The translations under genes and the position numbers were made by a program. Under the pieces are notes generated by a model. It was not told the DNA's origin. It saw only the letters and a list, made by a program, of their open reading frames with translations, and made no database searches. A stretch of DNA of 5,728 bases from Solirubrobacterales bacterium. Lineage in GTDB: Bacteria; Actinomycetota; Thermoleophilia; Solirubrobacterales; Solirubrobacteraceae. Position 1 is the first letter of the stretch. Each line of letters starts with the position of its first letter. This document shows positions 1 through 5,728 of this stretch, one piece after another. The stretch covers positions 1 to 5,728 of the forward strand of contig JACDAP010000470.1 in assembly GCA_013695395.1 (NCBI GenBank). Reading direction: 5' to 3'.

Positions 1-349
1 CTCCGACGGGTCGGGACGGAGAACGCAGGGGCGCGGCGGCACGGGCCGGTCCCGAGGCAGCAGCCGGCGCGAGCGCACTCGGGCCGCGGCCCCAGGCACC
101 ACGGCGGCTCGTGCAGCGACTCCTCCCCGGAGACGCCCGACGACCACGAGGGTCGCCCCGGCGCCAACGCCCGGCTCCGCTGCGCCTGTGCCGAGCACCG
201 CGCGGGCCGTCACCGCCGCACCGGGGCCCGCGACGCCACGAGCCGCGGCCCCCGCGCCTGGGCGGGACCCGTCGCCCGTGCCCGCACACCAGGGGCAGCG
301 AGAGTTCGGGCCGGCGACCTCCGAGTTCCCGCGCCGCCGGTCGGGCTGA
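1..349 (+). CDS. Possible 3' end of an Ala/Pro/Thr-rich protein (partial, tentative)
   Basis: I do not recognise this gene. Read from base 2, one plus-strand frame is open for 115 codons from the left edge to a TGA at 347-349. The first ~30 residues are rich in Gly, Arg and Ser. The next ~60 are dominated by Ala, Pro and Thr, with pieces such as PTTTRVAPAPTPGSAAPVP, and the tail reads QREFGPATSEFPRRRSG. Such composition is typical of disordered linkers or tails on secreted or cell-wall proteins in high-GC actinomycetes; the EF-containing end also looks like tails I have seen there (recollection, unchecked). It would converge on otsA with 19 bases between the stop codons. Against it: no conserved domain is visible, its third-position GC is no better than that of other frames, and at least one other plus frame and two minus frames are also open here. 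The region may therefore be non-coding or the end of something else. Confidence 0.3.
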   Translation, partial: SDGSGRRTQGRGGTGRSRGSSRRERTRAAAPGTTAARAATPPRRRPTTTRVAPAPTPGSAAPVPSTARAVTAAPGPATPRAAAPAPGRDPSPVPAHQGQREFGPATSEFPRRRSG

Positions 350-368
350 ACCGAGCCGGCGTGCGTTC

Positions 369-1889
369 TCACCGACCGCGCTTACCGGCGTCGGACCGAC
401 GCGGGCGGCTCCGGCCGGGACGTCGGCCGGCGGTCGCGCCCGCCTTCATGCGGATGTCCGCCAGCTGGTCGTCGATCCAGTCACCCGGATCACGCGCGGT
501 GACGATCGCCTGAAGCCCGTCGAGCCGCTCCTGCCTGCGCTCGCGGCCCATGGTCAGCGCGGAGTGGATCGCGTCTGCGAGTTCCTGGATGTCGAACGGG
601 TTCACGCTCAGCGCGAACTCGCCGAGCTCCTCGTGCGAGCCGGTGTGGCGGGAGAGGATCGAGACGCCGGCCTGCTGGTTGAGCAGCGGGCCCTCCTTGG
701 CGACGAGGTTCATCCCGTCGAACATCGCGTTGACCAGCAGCACGTCGTAGTTCTTGTAGGCGGCCACGGCCTCCTCGAGGTCGTCGCGGAGCTTCAGCTG
801 GATCGGCATCCAGTCGGGCGTGCCGTGCCGGTGGTTGACCACCGCGACGAGGGCTTCGATCCGCTCGAGGTACTCCGCGTACTCGGGGATGTCCGTGCGC
901 GAGGGCATCAGCTGGGCCATGAAGGTGACCCGCTCGGAGAACTCGGGGTGCTGCTCGAGGAACAGGTCGAAGCCGGAGAAGCCGCGCAGCACGTTCTTCG
1001 AGAGGTCCGCCCGGTCGACCCGCAGGATCAGGTGCTCGCGCCGCCGGCTCTTGAGCGTCTCCTCGAGCTCGAGCACCCGCTTGCGGCCGGCCAGCTTGCG
1101 CGTCGCCTCCGCGTCGATCGGCAGCGGATAGTGGCGCACCCAGACCTCGCGGCCACCGATGTGGACGACCCCCTCTGCGTGGTCGACCTCGATCTCGTCG
1201 ATGAGGTCGTCGCAGCACTGCAGGAAGTTCCGGCGGTAGGCGTTCGTGTGGAAGCCGATGATGTCGTTCGCCAGGATGCCGCGGTAGATCTCGTCGCGGA
1301 TCGGCCGGGGGAGCACCTTCCAGGCGTCCGACTGGGTCCACGGGATGTGGATGAAGTGGTGCAGGAACGCGTCCGGCCGGGCCGCCCGCACGATTCCGGG
1401 CAGCGTGTAGAGGTGGTAGTCGTGGACCATCACGACAGGCTCCTCCTCGCCCGAGATCTCGTCGATCACCGCGCGCGCCAGGTCGTCGTTGACCACCTGG
1501 TAGCCGAGCTCGAAGGCGTCGGTCTCGTTGCGGCGGATGTCCGGAGCGTTGGACAGGTCCCACAGGTAGTGCTGGATGAACCAGAGCAGCGGGTTGGCGA
1601 AGATGTTGTAGAAGCGGTCGTAGGCCTCGGGGTCGGAGGCGACCAGCCGCACCTGGTACTCGCCGCCGGCCGGCGAGGTGACGTCGATCGCCCGGCCCCC
1701 CGCCTCCCGCGCGCGCTCCGCGTCGGCTTCGGTCATCGCCGAGGCGATCCAGGTGGCCTCGCGGTGCGAGGCGAGCCCCGTGAGCGCGGTGACGAGGCCG
1801 CCCCCGCCGCGGGTGACCGTGCCGTCGTCCTGGAAGGTCACCGGCCCCCGGTTGGAGACGAGGACGAGGCGGTTGCTGCTGGCGGGCAT
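369..1889 (-). CDS. otsA: Trehalose-6-phosphate synthase (GT20 glycosyltransferase)
   Basis: Cytosolic enzyme that joins glucose from a nucleotide sugar (UDP- or GDP-glucose) to glucose-6-phosphate, giving trehalose-6-phosphate, the first step of the OtsA-OtsB trehalose route. The 506-residue product is slightly longer than E. coli OtsA (474). Visible GT20 landmarks: N-terminal VSNRGPV (residues 11-17) followed by a Gly-rich GGGGLVTAL loop (28-36); VHDYHLYTLPG (155-165); IGFHTNAYRRNFL (211-223); RADLSK (293-298), whose Arg and Lys match the sugar-nucleotide phosphate-binding R262/K267 of E. coli OtsA; and DGMNLVAKE (391-399). The last ~20 residues are an Arg-rich tail outside the conserved fold. 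The ATG at 1889 puts the SNR motif at the normal distance from the N-terminus. No Shine-Dalgarno sequence precedes it, but a TACCCT hexamer lies nine bases upstream, so the mRNA may be leaderless. It follows the kinase gene on the same strand after 43 bp. No otsB phosphatase is visible downstream. Confidence 0.95.
   Translation of the reverse strand: MPASSNRLVLVSNRGPVTFQDDGTVTRGGGGLVTALTGLASHREATWIASAMTEADAERAREAGGRAIDVTSPAGGEYQVRLVASDPEAYDRFYNIFANPLLWFIQHYLWDLSNAPDIRRNETDAFELGYQVVNDDLARAVIDEISGEEEPVVMVHDYHLYTLPGIVRAARPDAFLHHFIHIPWTQSDAWKVLPRPIRDEIYRGILANDIIGFHTNAYRRNFLQCCDDLIDEIEVDHAEGVVHIGGREVWVRHYPLPIDAEATRKLAGRKRVLELEETLKSRRREHLILRVDRADLSKNVLRGFSGFDLFLEQHPEFSERVTFMAQLMPSRTDIPEYAEYLERIEALVAVVNHRHGTPDWMPIQLKLRDDLEEAVAAYKNYDVLLVNAMFDGMNLVAKEGPLLNQQAGVSILSRHTGSHEELGEFALSVNPFDIQELADAIHSALTMGRERRQERLDGLQAIVTARDPGDWIDDQLADIRMKAGATAGRRPGRSRPRRSDAGKRGR
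411..430. repeat. Perfect 7-bp inverted repeat near the otsA 3' end
   Basis: CCGGCCG (411-417) and CGGCCGG (424-430) are perfect reverse complements around a six-base loop. RNA from either strand could form a strong GC hairpin. It lies inside the codons for the Arg-rich otsA tail, about 40 bases before the stop, near the point where two convergent genes would end. No T-run follows on either side, so it is not a classical intrinsic terminator. It may be a pause or mRNA-end structure, or simply chance in GC-rich sequence. Confidence 0.35.
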
Positions 1890-1898
1890 CCGCTCTGG

Positions 1899-1904
1899 AG
1901 GGTA
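1899..1904 (-). promoter_or_regulatory. Candidate -10 element for otsA (leaderless start)
   Basis: On the minus strand TACCCT fits the actinobacterial TANNNT -10 pattern and ends nine bases before the otsA ATG, so transcription would begin at or next to the start codon. The nine bases between (CCAGAGCGG) contain no Shine-Dalgarno sequence. No convincing -35 hexamer is seen 16-19 bases upstream. The element sits in the 43-bp gap between the kinase stop and otsA, which suggests otsA can be transcribed apart from the two-component operon. Inferred from spacing only. Confidence 0.4.
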
Positions 1905-1932
1905 CCCGCCACACTTCTCGCTGCACCGGCCC

Positions 1933-3387
1933 TCACGCCTCGGTCACGACCGGGGGCGCAGCGGGTCGCGGCGGCGTCGGCCGTGCCGGCAGCTGCAGGG
2001 TGAAGGTGGTCCGCCCGGGCTGGCTCTCCACGAGCAGCTCCCCGGCCATCCGCTCGGCCAGCTCGTGGGCGATCGCGAGCCCGAGCCCGGAGCCCTGGGC
2101 GTCGTCGGAGGTGATGAACGGCTCGAAGATGTGCGGCAGCATCGCGCGCCGGATCCCGGGCCCGAAGTCGCCGACGCCGAAGCGGACCGCGTCGCCGCGG
2201 CGGGAGGCGCTCACGACCATGTCCGTCCCGCTCGGCGTGTGGGTGATCGCGTTGTCGATGAGGATCCGCATGACCTGCGCCACGCGTTCGGGATCGCAGT
2301 CGACCTCCACGACGTCCTCGGGCACGCGGACCTCCAGGTGCGAGTCGTGCGCGGCCAGGGCGGGGTGGAACTCGTGGGCGACGCGGCGGGCGAGCTCGGC
2401 GACGTCGGTGGACTCGGGGCGCAGCTCCAGCGAGCCGGCCTCCAGCTTGGAGAGGTCGAGCAGGTCGACCGCCAGGCGGCTCAGCCGATCGACCTGGGCA
2501 CGCACGTGGCGCAGGAACTCCTGCCTGGTCTGCGGATCGAGCTCCTCGTCGGCCAGCAGCTCGAGGAAGCCGCCGAGCGAGAAGATCGGTGTGCGCAGCT
2601 CGTGCGAGGCGGTGGCGATGAAGCGCTTGCGGGCCGAGTCCAGCTCGGCGAGCTGACGGCGCATGTTGTCGAGGGTGCGGGCGAGCTCACCGATCTCGTC
2701 CTCGCGGTCGACCGGGAAGCGCGCCGAGAAGTCGCCACCGGCCACGCGGCCCGCCCCGGCCTGGACCGCCTCGAGCCGCCGGGTGAGGCGCCGGGCCACG
2801 AGGAACCCGGCCAGCAGGGCCAGCAGGCTCGCCGCGCTGCCGGCCACCAGCGTCCGATCGCGGACCACGGCGACACTCGCCTCGACGTCGCGCAGCGGGC
2901 TCGAGAAGACCGCGACCCGGCCCACGCGACGGCGACCGGATTCCGGGTTGCGGAACAGGAACGGCACCGCGACCTCCCCGACCTGCCCGTTCGGTCCCGC
3001 CTCCGTCCCCCGCGAGACCCGGCCGCTGGTGGCCGCCTCGATGGCGACCGAGAAGTCGAGCGTGATGTCGCGCTCGGTGGCGGAGTCGGTTCCCGCCTCG
3101 ACGGTGATCTCCCCGTCGGAGGTGACGACGAGCAGCACGCTCACCCGTGAGCCCGTGAGATCCGCGGTGCGCCCGACGAGATCCTGGAGCTCGGATTGCG
3201 GCAGGCTCGTCCCGACCGCCTTGCGCAGCTCGGGTGCGTACTGCCGGGCGAGCTCGGCCAGGTCGGCCAGCTTGGCGTCGATCAGGCGGGACTGCAGGCC
3301 CGGCAGAACCGCAACCGAGACCAGGGCGACCGCCGCGAGCGTGATCGTGAAGAACCCGAGCGTGAGGCGGGCGCGCAACGAGCGCAA
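1933..3387 (-). CDS. Membrane sensor histidine kinase (HAMP-HisKA-HATPase_c)
   Basis: Class I sensor kinase that autophosphorylates on His and passes phosphate to the regulator encoded just upstream. The 484-residue protein has: a membrane helix at ~8-31; an extracytoplasmic sensor region at ~32-178 with no motif I can name; a second helix at ~180-198; a HAMP linker at ~199-250; the H-box SHELRTP with phospho-acceptor H262; the N-box with N379 (ILIDNAITHTPSG); the G1 box DFGPGI (407-412); the F-box IFEPF (420-424); and the G2 box GSGLGL (432-437). The end is a Pro/Ala-rich tail. All catalytic boxes are intact. I chose the TTG at 3387, seven bases after the regulator stop and just before the first helix. 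The frame is open farther upstream to an ATG at 3579, but the extra 64 residues are a low-complexity shadow of the regulator's DNA-binding domain. A second TTG at 3378 is possible. A weak ACGGA lies nine bases before the chosen start, and translational coupling is likely. Confidence 0.92.
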   Translation of the reverse strand: MRSLRARLTLGFFTITLAAVALVSVAVLPGLQSRLIDAKLADLAELARQYAPELRKAVGTSLPQSELQDLVGRTADLTGSRVSVLLVVTSDGEITVEAGTDSATERDITLDFSVAIEAATSGRVSRGTEAGPNGQVGEVAVPFLFRNPESGRRRVGRVAVFSSPLRDVEASVAVVRDRTLVAGSAASLLALLAGFLVARRLTRRLEAVQAGAGRVAGGDFSARFPVDREDEIGELARTLDNMRRQLAELDSARKRFIATASHELRTPIFSLGGFLELLADEELDPQTRQEFLRHVRAQVDRLSRLAVDLLDLSKLEAGSLELRPESTDVAELARRVAHEFHPALAAHDSHLEVRVPEDVVEVDCDPERVAQVMRILIDNAITHTPSGTDMVVSASRRGDAVRFGVGDFGPGIRRAMLPHIFEPFITSDDAQGSGLGLAIAHELAERMAGELLVESQPGRTTFTLQLPARPTPPRPAAPPVVTEA

Positions 3388-3394
3388 GGGGCGG

Positions 3395-4111
3395 CTATCC
3401 GTCGGTGGTGTCGCGGAAGCGGTAGCCGACCCCGCGCACGGTGAAGAGGTACTCGGGCTCCTTCGCGTCGAGCTCGAACTTCTCCCGCAGGTGGCGGATG
3501 TGGACGTCGATGGTCCGCGGGTCGCGGTAGGCCGAGTCGCCCCAGATCCGGGTGAGCAGCATGTCGCGCGTGAAGACACGACCGGGTGCCGAGGCCAGCG
3601 CGTGGAGGATCTCGAACTCGACGAAGGTGAGCGCGACGGGCTCCCCGCGGACCTCGACGGCCCGCTTGGACGGGTCGAGCTTCAGCTCGTGGGTGGCGAG
3701 GACCTCGCTTGCGTCCGGGTCGGTCGGCGTCTGGCTCATGCCGGAGCGGCGCAGCACTGCCTTCACCCGGGAGCGGAACTCGCGCATCGAGAAGGGCTTG
3801 GTGATGTAGTCGTCGGCTCCGAGCTCGAGCCCGAGGACCTTGTCGATCTCCTCGGCCTTCGCGGTCAGCATGATGATCGGCACGGAGCTTCGCGCGCGGA
3901 GCTTGCGGCAGACCTCCAAGCCGTCCATGCGGGGCATCATCACGTCGAGGATGACGAGGTCGAAGGCCTGCTCGCCGAAGCGGGCGATCGCCTCGCGACC
4001 GTCGGAGGCACGGACGACCTCGTAGCCGTCCTTCTCGAGCGGAAAGCTCAGGAGCGTCTGGATGGTCTGCTCGTCGTCGGCCAGCAGAATGCGCGGAGGG
4101 CGATGGGACAT
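3395..4111 (-). CDS. OmpR/PhoB-family response regulator
   Basis: DNA-binding transcription factor activated by phosphorylation, partner of the adjacent kinase. The 238 residues are a normal length for the family. The receiver domain (~6-120) has the acidic pair D12-D13 in LLADDE, phospho-acceptor D56 in LVILDVMMPRMDG, switch residue T83 in IIMLTAK and K105 in YITKPF, so it looks fully phosphorylatable. The C-terminal winged helix (~140-238) carries LTFVEFEILHALASAPGRVF, a DPRTIDVHIRHLREKF recognition-helix region and the closing VRGVGYRFRD typical of PhoB-like wings. The start MSHRPPRILLADD at 4111 is preferred over an in-frame upstream ATG at 4135, which would add eight poorly conserved residues. 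No Shine-Dalgarno sequence precedes either. The gene is the first of the regulator-kinase operon and is divergent from the membrane protein at 4170. Which member of the family it is (MtrA-, PhoP- or RegX3-like) cannot be decided here. Confidence 0.95.
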   Translation of the reverse strand: MSHRPPRILLADDEQTIQTLLSFPLEKDGYEVVRASDGREAIARFGEQAFDLVILDVMMPRMDGLEVCRKLRARSSVPIIMLTAKAEEIDKVLGLELGADDYITKPFSMREFRSRVKAVLRRSGMSQTPTDPDASEVLATHELKLDPSKRAVEVRGEPVALTFVEFEILHALASAPGRVFTRDMLLTRIWGDSAYRDPRTIDVHIRHLREKFELDAKEPEYLFTVRGVGYRFRDTTDG

Positions 4112-4118
4112 GGTGTCA

Positions 4119-4142
4119 ATTCTGAGCCTGTGCACCAGGGTA
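4119..4142 (-). promoter_or_regulatory. Candidate promoter region of the regulator-kinase operon
   Basis: Two alternatives are visible on the minus strand. TACCCT (4142-4137) fits TANNNT and would give a leader of roughly 18 bases before the ATG at 4111, but that leader has no Shine-Dalgarno sequence. CAGAAT (4124-4119) matches four of six bases of TATAAT and ends seven bases before the ATG, which would make the message leaderless. Neither has a clear -35 element. Evidence is spacing and weak consensus only. Confidence 0.25.
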
Positions 4143-4161
4143 GCCCGCCAGGACGTACCCT
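4137..4161. repeat. Inverted repeat AGGGTA-N13-TACCCT in the divergent intergenic region
   Basis: AGGGTA at 4137-4142 and TACCCT at 4156-4161 are perfect six-base reverse complements, 19 bp from start to start, in the 58-bp gap between the divergent regulator and membrane-protein genes. They may be two back-to-back -10 elements, or a dyad bound by a dimeric regulator. The spacing of just under two helical turns would suit a dimer on one face of the DNA. The bases between the arms show no further symmetry. Confidence 0.4.
4156..4161 (+). promoter_or_regulatory. Candidate -10 element for the M28-like membrane protein (leaderless)
   Basis: TACCCT fits TANNNT and is followed by eight bases (CGCTCCTG) and then the ATG at 4170, so the first transcribed base would be at or beside the start codon. 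No Shine-Dalgarno sequence is present; the nearest AGGA (4150-4153) is too far upstream. The same hexamer stands at nearly the same distance before otsA. No recognisable -35 hexamer is seen. Confidence 0.42.
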
Positions 4162-4169
4162 CGCTCCTG

Positions 4170-5728
4170 ATGCTGGACCTGCGCGTCTACCGCGCTGCCT
4201 TCGTGCCGCTGCTCATCGCCGTCCTCGTGGCCGCCTTCTCGCTGGAGTCCCAGCCCCGGGCGATCAGCACGAGCCTCGCGCCCGACGCCTTCGACGGTGA
4301 GGCCGCCTTCGCGAACCTGGGCCGGCTCACGGAGGCGTTCGGATCCCGACGGCCGGGGAGCGCGGAGGACGCGGCGCTCGCCGACCGGGTCGCCCGCGAC
4401 CTCGCCGCGCTCGGCCCGGGCACGGTGACGCGCTCCCGGACCACCGCGCAGACGATCGACGGCGAGCAGGAGCTCGAGACCGTCATCGCCACCCGCCCCG
4501 GGAAGCCGGGTCCGGGCCTGGTGGTGGTCGCGCACCGAGACGCGGCCGGGCCCGTGTCGGAGGCGGCCCTCTCGGGCACGGCGGCCCTCCTCGAGCTCGC
4601 ACGGGTGGCGAGCACCGGCAGCCTGAGTCGCAGCATCACCTTCGTCTCGACGTCGGGCGGGAGCGGCGGCCTGGCGGGAGCCCGGGCGGCGATCGACGAC
4701 CTCGACACCCCGGTCGACGCGGTGCTCGTCCTCGGTGACGTCGCCTCGCGCAGCCTGCGCAAGCCGTGGGTGGTGGGCTGGTCGAACGGGGAGGGCGTCG
4801 CACCTCTGCGCCTACAACGCACGGTCGCCGCGGCGGTCCGAGGCGAGACCGGCCAGAACCCGGGAGCGCCCCGCGCGGGTGCGCAGTGGGCGCGGCTGGC
4901 CTTTCCGATGACGGTCGGCGAGCAGGGCGCCTTCCTCGAGGCCGGCCTGCCGGCGGTCCTGCTGTCCGCCTCCGGGGAGCGCCCGCCGGAGGCCGGCGCC
5001 GCGGTCTCCGAGCAGCGGCTCGGCGTGTTCGGGCGCTCCGCCCTGCGCGCGATCTCCGCGCTCGACGCGGGGCCGGACATCGCCTCCGGGCCCGAGTCCC
5101 GCCTGGTCACCCTCCGCAAGGTGCTGCCGGGCTGGGCGGTCCTGCTGCTCGTCGGCGCGGCCCTGCTGCCCGTCTGGATCGCGACGCTCGACGGCTTCGC
5201 CCGGGTGCGCCGCAGGAAGCAACCCGTCGGGTTGGGGCTGCGCTGGGTGCTCGCCTTCGCGCTCCCGTTCCTCGCCGTCTGGGTGGCCGCCGTGCTGCTC
5301 GGGCTGTCGGGGCTGATCCCGGCGAGACCGGGGGCGCCGGTGCCGGAGAGTGCGCTCCCCGGCGGCTCGACGGCGGTCGGGGTCGTCGGTGCCCTGGTGC
5401 TCGCCTTCGCGCTCGCCTGGTACGCGCTGCGGCCGCTGCTCCTGAGGGGGAAGGACGCCGAGGCGCTCCCCGGGAACGGGCACGCCGCGGCGGCGATGAT
5501 CGTGGTGAGCTTCGTGAGCTTCGTCCTCTGGGTCCGGAACCCCTGGGCGGCGGCGCTGCTCGTGCTGCCCGCGCATCTCTGGCTGCTCGGGGTCGCGCCC
5601 GAGGTCCGGCTGCCCCGAGCGCTCGCCGTCGGGCTCGGCCTGGTGGCGCTGCTGCCGTTCGCGCTCGCGGTGCTGAGCCTCGCCGGCCAGCTCGGCTACG
5701 GCCCCGCAGACGCCACCTGGAGCCTCGT
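4170..5728 (+). CDS. Membrane protein with degenerate M28 peptidase-like domain (partial, runs off right edge)
   Basis: 519 codons are visible with no stop. Layout: N-terminal membrane anchor (~9-25); extracytoplasmic domain (~40-310); then hydrophobic helices at ~319-340, 357-383, 401-420, 439-455, 459-476 and 484-506. Arg/Lys clusters at 345-350 and 421-428 support a domain outside the cell. The domain reads as M28 aminopeptidase fold: LVVVAHRD (117-124) matches the strand carrying the first metal-binding His; LSGTAALLELAR (134-145) matches the ASG helix; FVSTSGGSGGLAGAR (158-172) matches the usual F..(A)EE.GL.GS; and FLEAGLPAVLL (255-265) matches pF..aGiPav. H122 and D190 are kept. The second ligand Asp, the Glu-Glu pair and the C-terminal His appear lost, and the only other histidines (438, 469) are in or beside helices. 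It is therefore probably not a metallopeptidase and may be a binding or scaffold protein. The whole stretch could instead be annotated simply as M28 family peptidase. The start follows from a possible leaderless promoter and the immediate helix. Confidence 0.85.
   Translation, partial: MLDLRVYRAAFVPLLIAVLVAAFSLESQPRAISTSLAPDAFDGEAAFANLGRLTEAFGSRRPGSAEDAALADRVARDLAALGPGTVTRSRTTAQTIDGEQELETVIATRPGKPGPGLVVVAHRDAAGPVSEAALSGTAALLELARVASTGSLSRSITFVSTSGGSGGLAGARAAIDDLDTPVDAVLVLGDVASRSLRKPWVVGWSNGEGVAPLRLQRTVAAAVRGETGQNPGAPRAGAQWARLAFPMTVGEQGAFLEAGLPAVLLSASGERPPEAGAAVSEQRLGVFGRSALRAISALDAGPDIASGPESRLVTLRKVLPGWAVLLLVGAALLPVWIATLDGFARVRRRKQPVGLGLRWVLAFALPFLAVWVAAVLLGLSGLIPARPGAPVPESALPGGSTAVGVVGALVLAFALAWYALRPLLLRGKDAEALPGNGHAAAAMIVVSFVSFVLWVRNPWAAALLVLPAHLWLLGVAPEVRLPRALAVGLGLVALLPFALAVLSLAGQLGYGPADATWSL

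Noticed and set aside
1..365. Minus-strand frame with a Gly/Ala/Val-rich product running off the left edge
   Set aside because: Open throughout but without a convincing start, ribosome site or domain. It looks like the reverse of the Ala/Pro/Thr-rich plus-strand frame.
350..368. Possible bidirectional terminator between the convergent ends
   Set aside because: The 19 bases contain no hairpin with a T-run on either strand.
490..1926. 478-codon minus-strand frame overlapping otsA
   Set aside because: Arg/Pro/Ala-rich shift of the otsA reading frame with no motif; otsA explains the same DNA.
111..2003. 630-codon open frame on the plus strand antisense to otsA
   Set aside because: It runs across the strongly conserved otsA gene and starts in the Arg/Pro-rich region before it. 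It shows no domain of its own and is rich in Val, Asp, Arg and Leu, as expected from the reverse complement of a GC-rich gene.
1678..3150. 490-codon plus-strand frame antisense to the otsA 5' end and the kinase
   Set aside because: No recognisable domain. The kinase on the other strand has all catalytic boxes.
4114..4119. Perfect TTGACA on the minus strand just before the regulator ATG
   Set aside because: As a -35 element it would place the transcription start inside the regulator gene, after its start codon, so it cannot drive the full-length message; likely chance.
2663..4300. 545-codon plus-strand frame antisense to the kinase and regulator
   Set aside because: Low-complexity Ser/Arg/Thr then Val/Asp/Leu composition, typical of antisense shadow; the regulator is certain on the minus strand.
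4187..5576. Minus-strand open frames opposite the M28-like membrane protein
   Set aside because: They are Arg/Pro/Ala/Gly-rich with no domain, whereas the plus-strand frame gives membrane helices in sensible positions and an M28-like motif series.

Overview
The window is very GC-rich and densely coded, with G or C at most third codon positions. Base use, gene types and a fused peptidase-like membrane protein suggest a high-GC actinomycete. A deep branch such as Thermoleophilia/Solirubrobacterales is my guess from general gene style, with no marker gene to prove it.

Layout from left to right: (1) positions 1-349 hold no firmly recognised gene. The best reading is the Ala/Pro/Thr-rich 3' end of a plus-strand gene that enters from the left and ends at a TGA at 347-349. 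(2) otsA, trehalose-6-phosphate synthase, lies on the minus strand at 369-1889 and converges on that end. (3) After a 43-bp gap comes a sensor histidine kinase, minus strand 1933-3387, with a TTG start. (4) Seven bases upstream of it is an OmpR/PhoB-type response regulator, minus strand 3395-4111. (5) A 58-bp divergent intergenic region at 4112-4169 separates the regulator from (6) a large plus-strand membrane protein, 4170 to beyond the right edge. It has an N-terminal anchor, an extracytoplasmic domain recognisable as M28 (Zn aminopeptidase) fold with most metal ligands lost, and at least six more membrane helices.

How they may work together: the regulator and kinase form a standard two-component operon that reads in the same direction into otsA. 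The membrane protein shares the regulator's upstream region and is a natural candidate target. Trehalose synthesis is a common osmotic, desiccation and heat response, so an envelope or osmotic stress circuit is a reasonable hypothesis; the sequence does not prove it.

The two clear regulatory gaps (1890-1932 and 4112-4169) contain the only three copies of the hexamer TACCCT (either strand) that I found by eye. Two of them lie 8-9 bases before start codons that lack a Shine-Dalgarno sequence, as expected for -10 elements of leaderless transcripts. No tRNA, rRNA, CRISPR array, insertion sequence or attachment site was seen. Long open frames antisense to otsA, the kinase, the regulator and the membrane protein are treated as GC-driven shadows.
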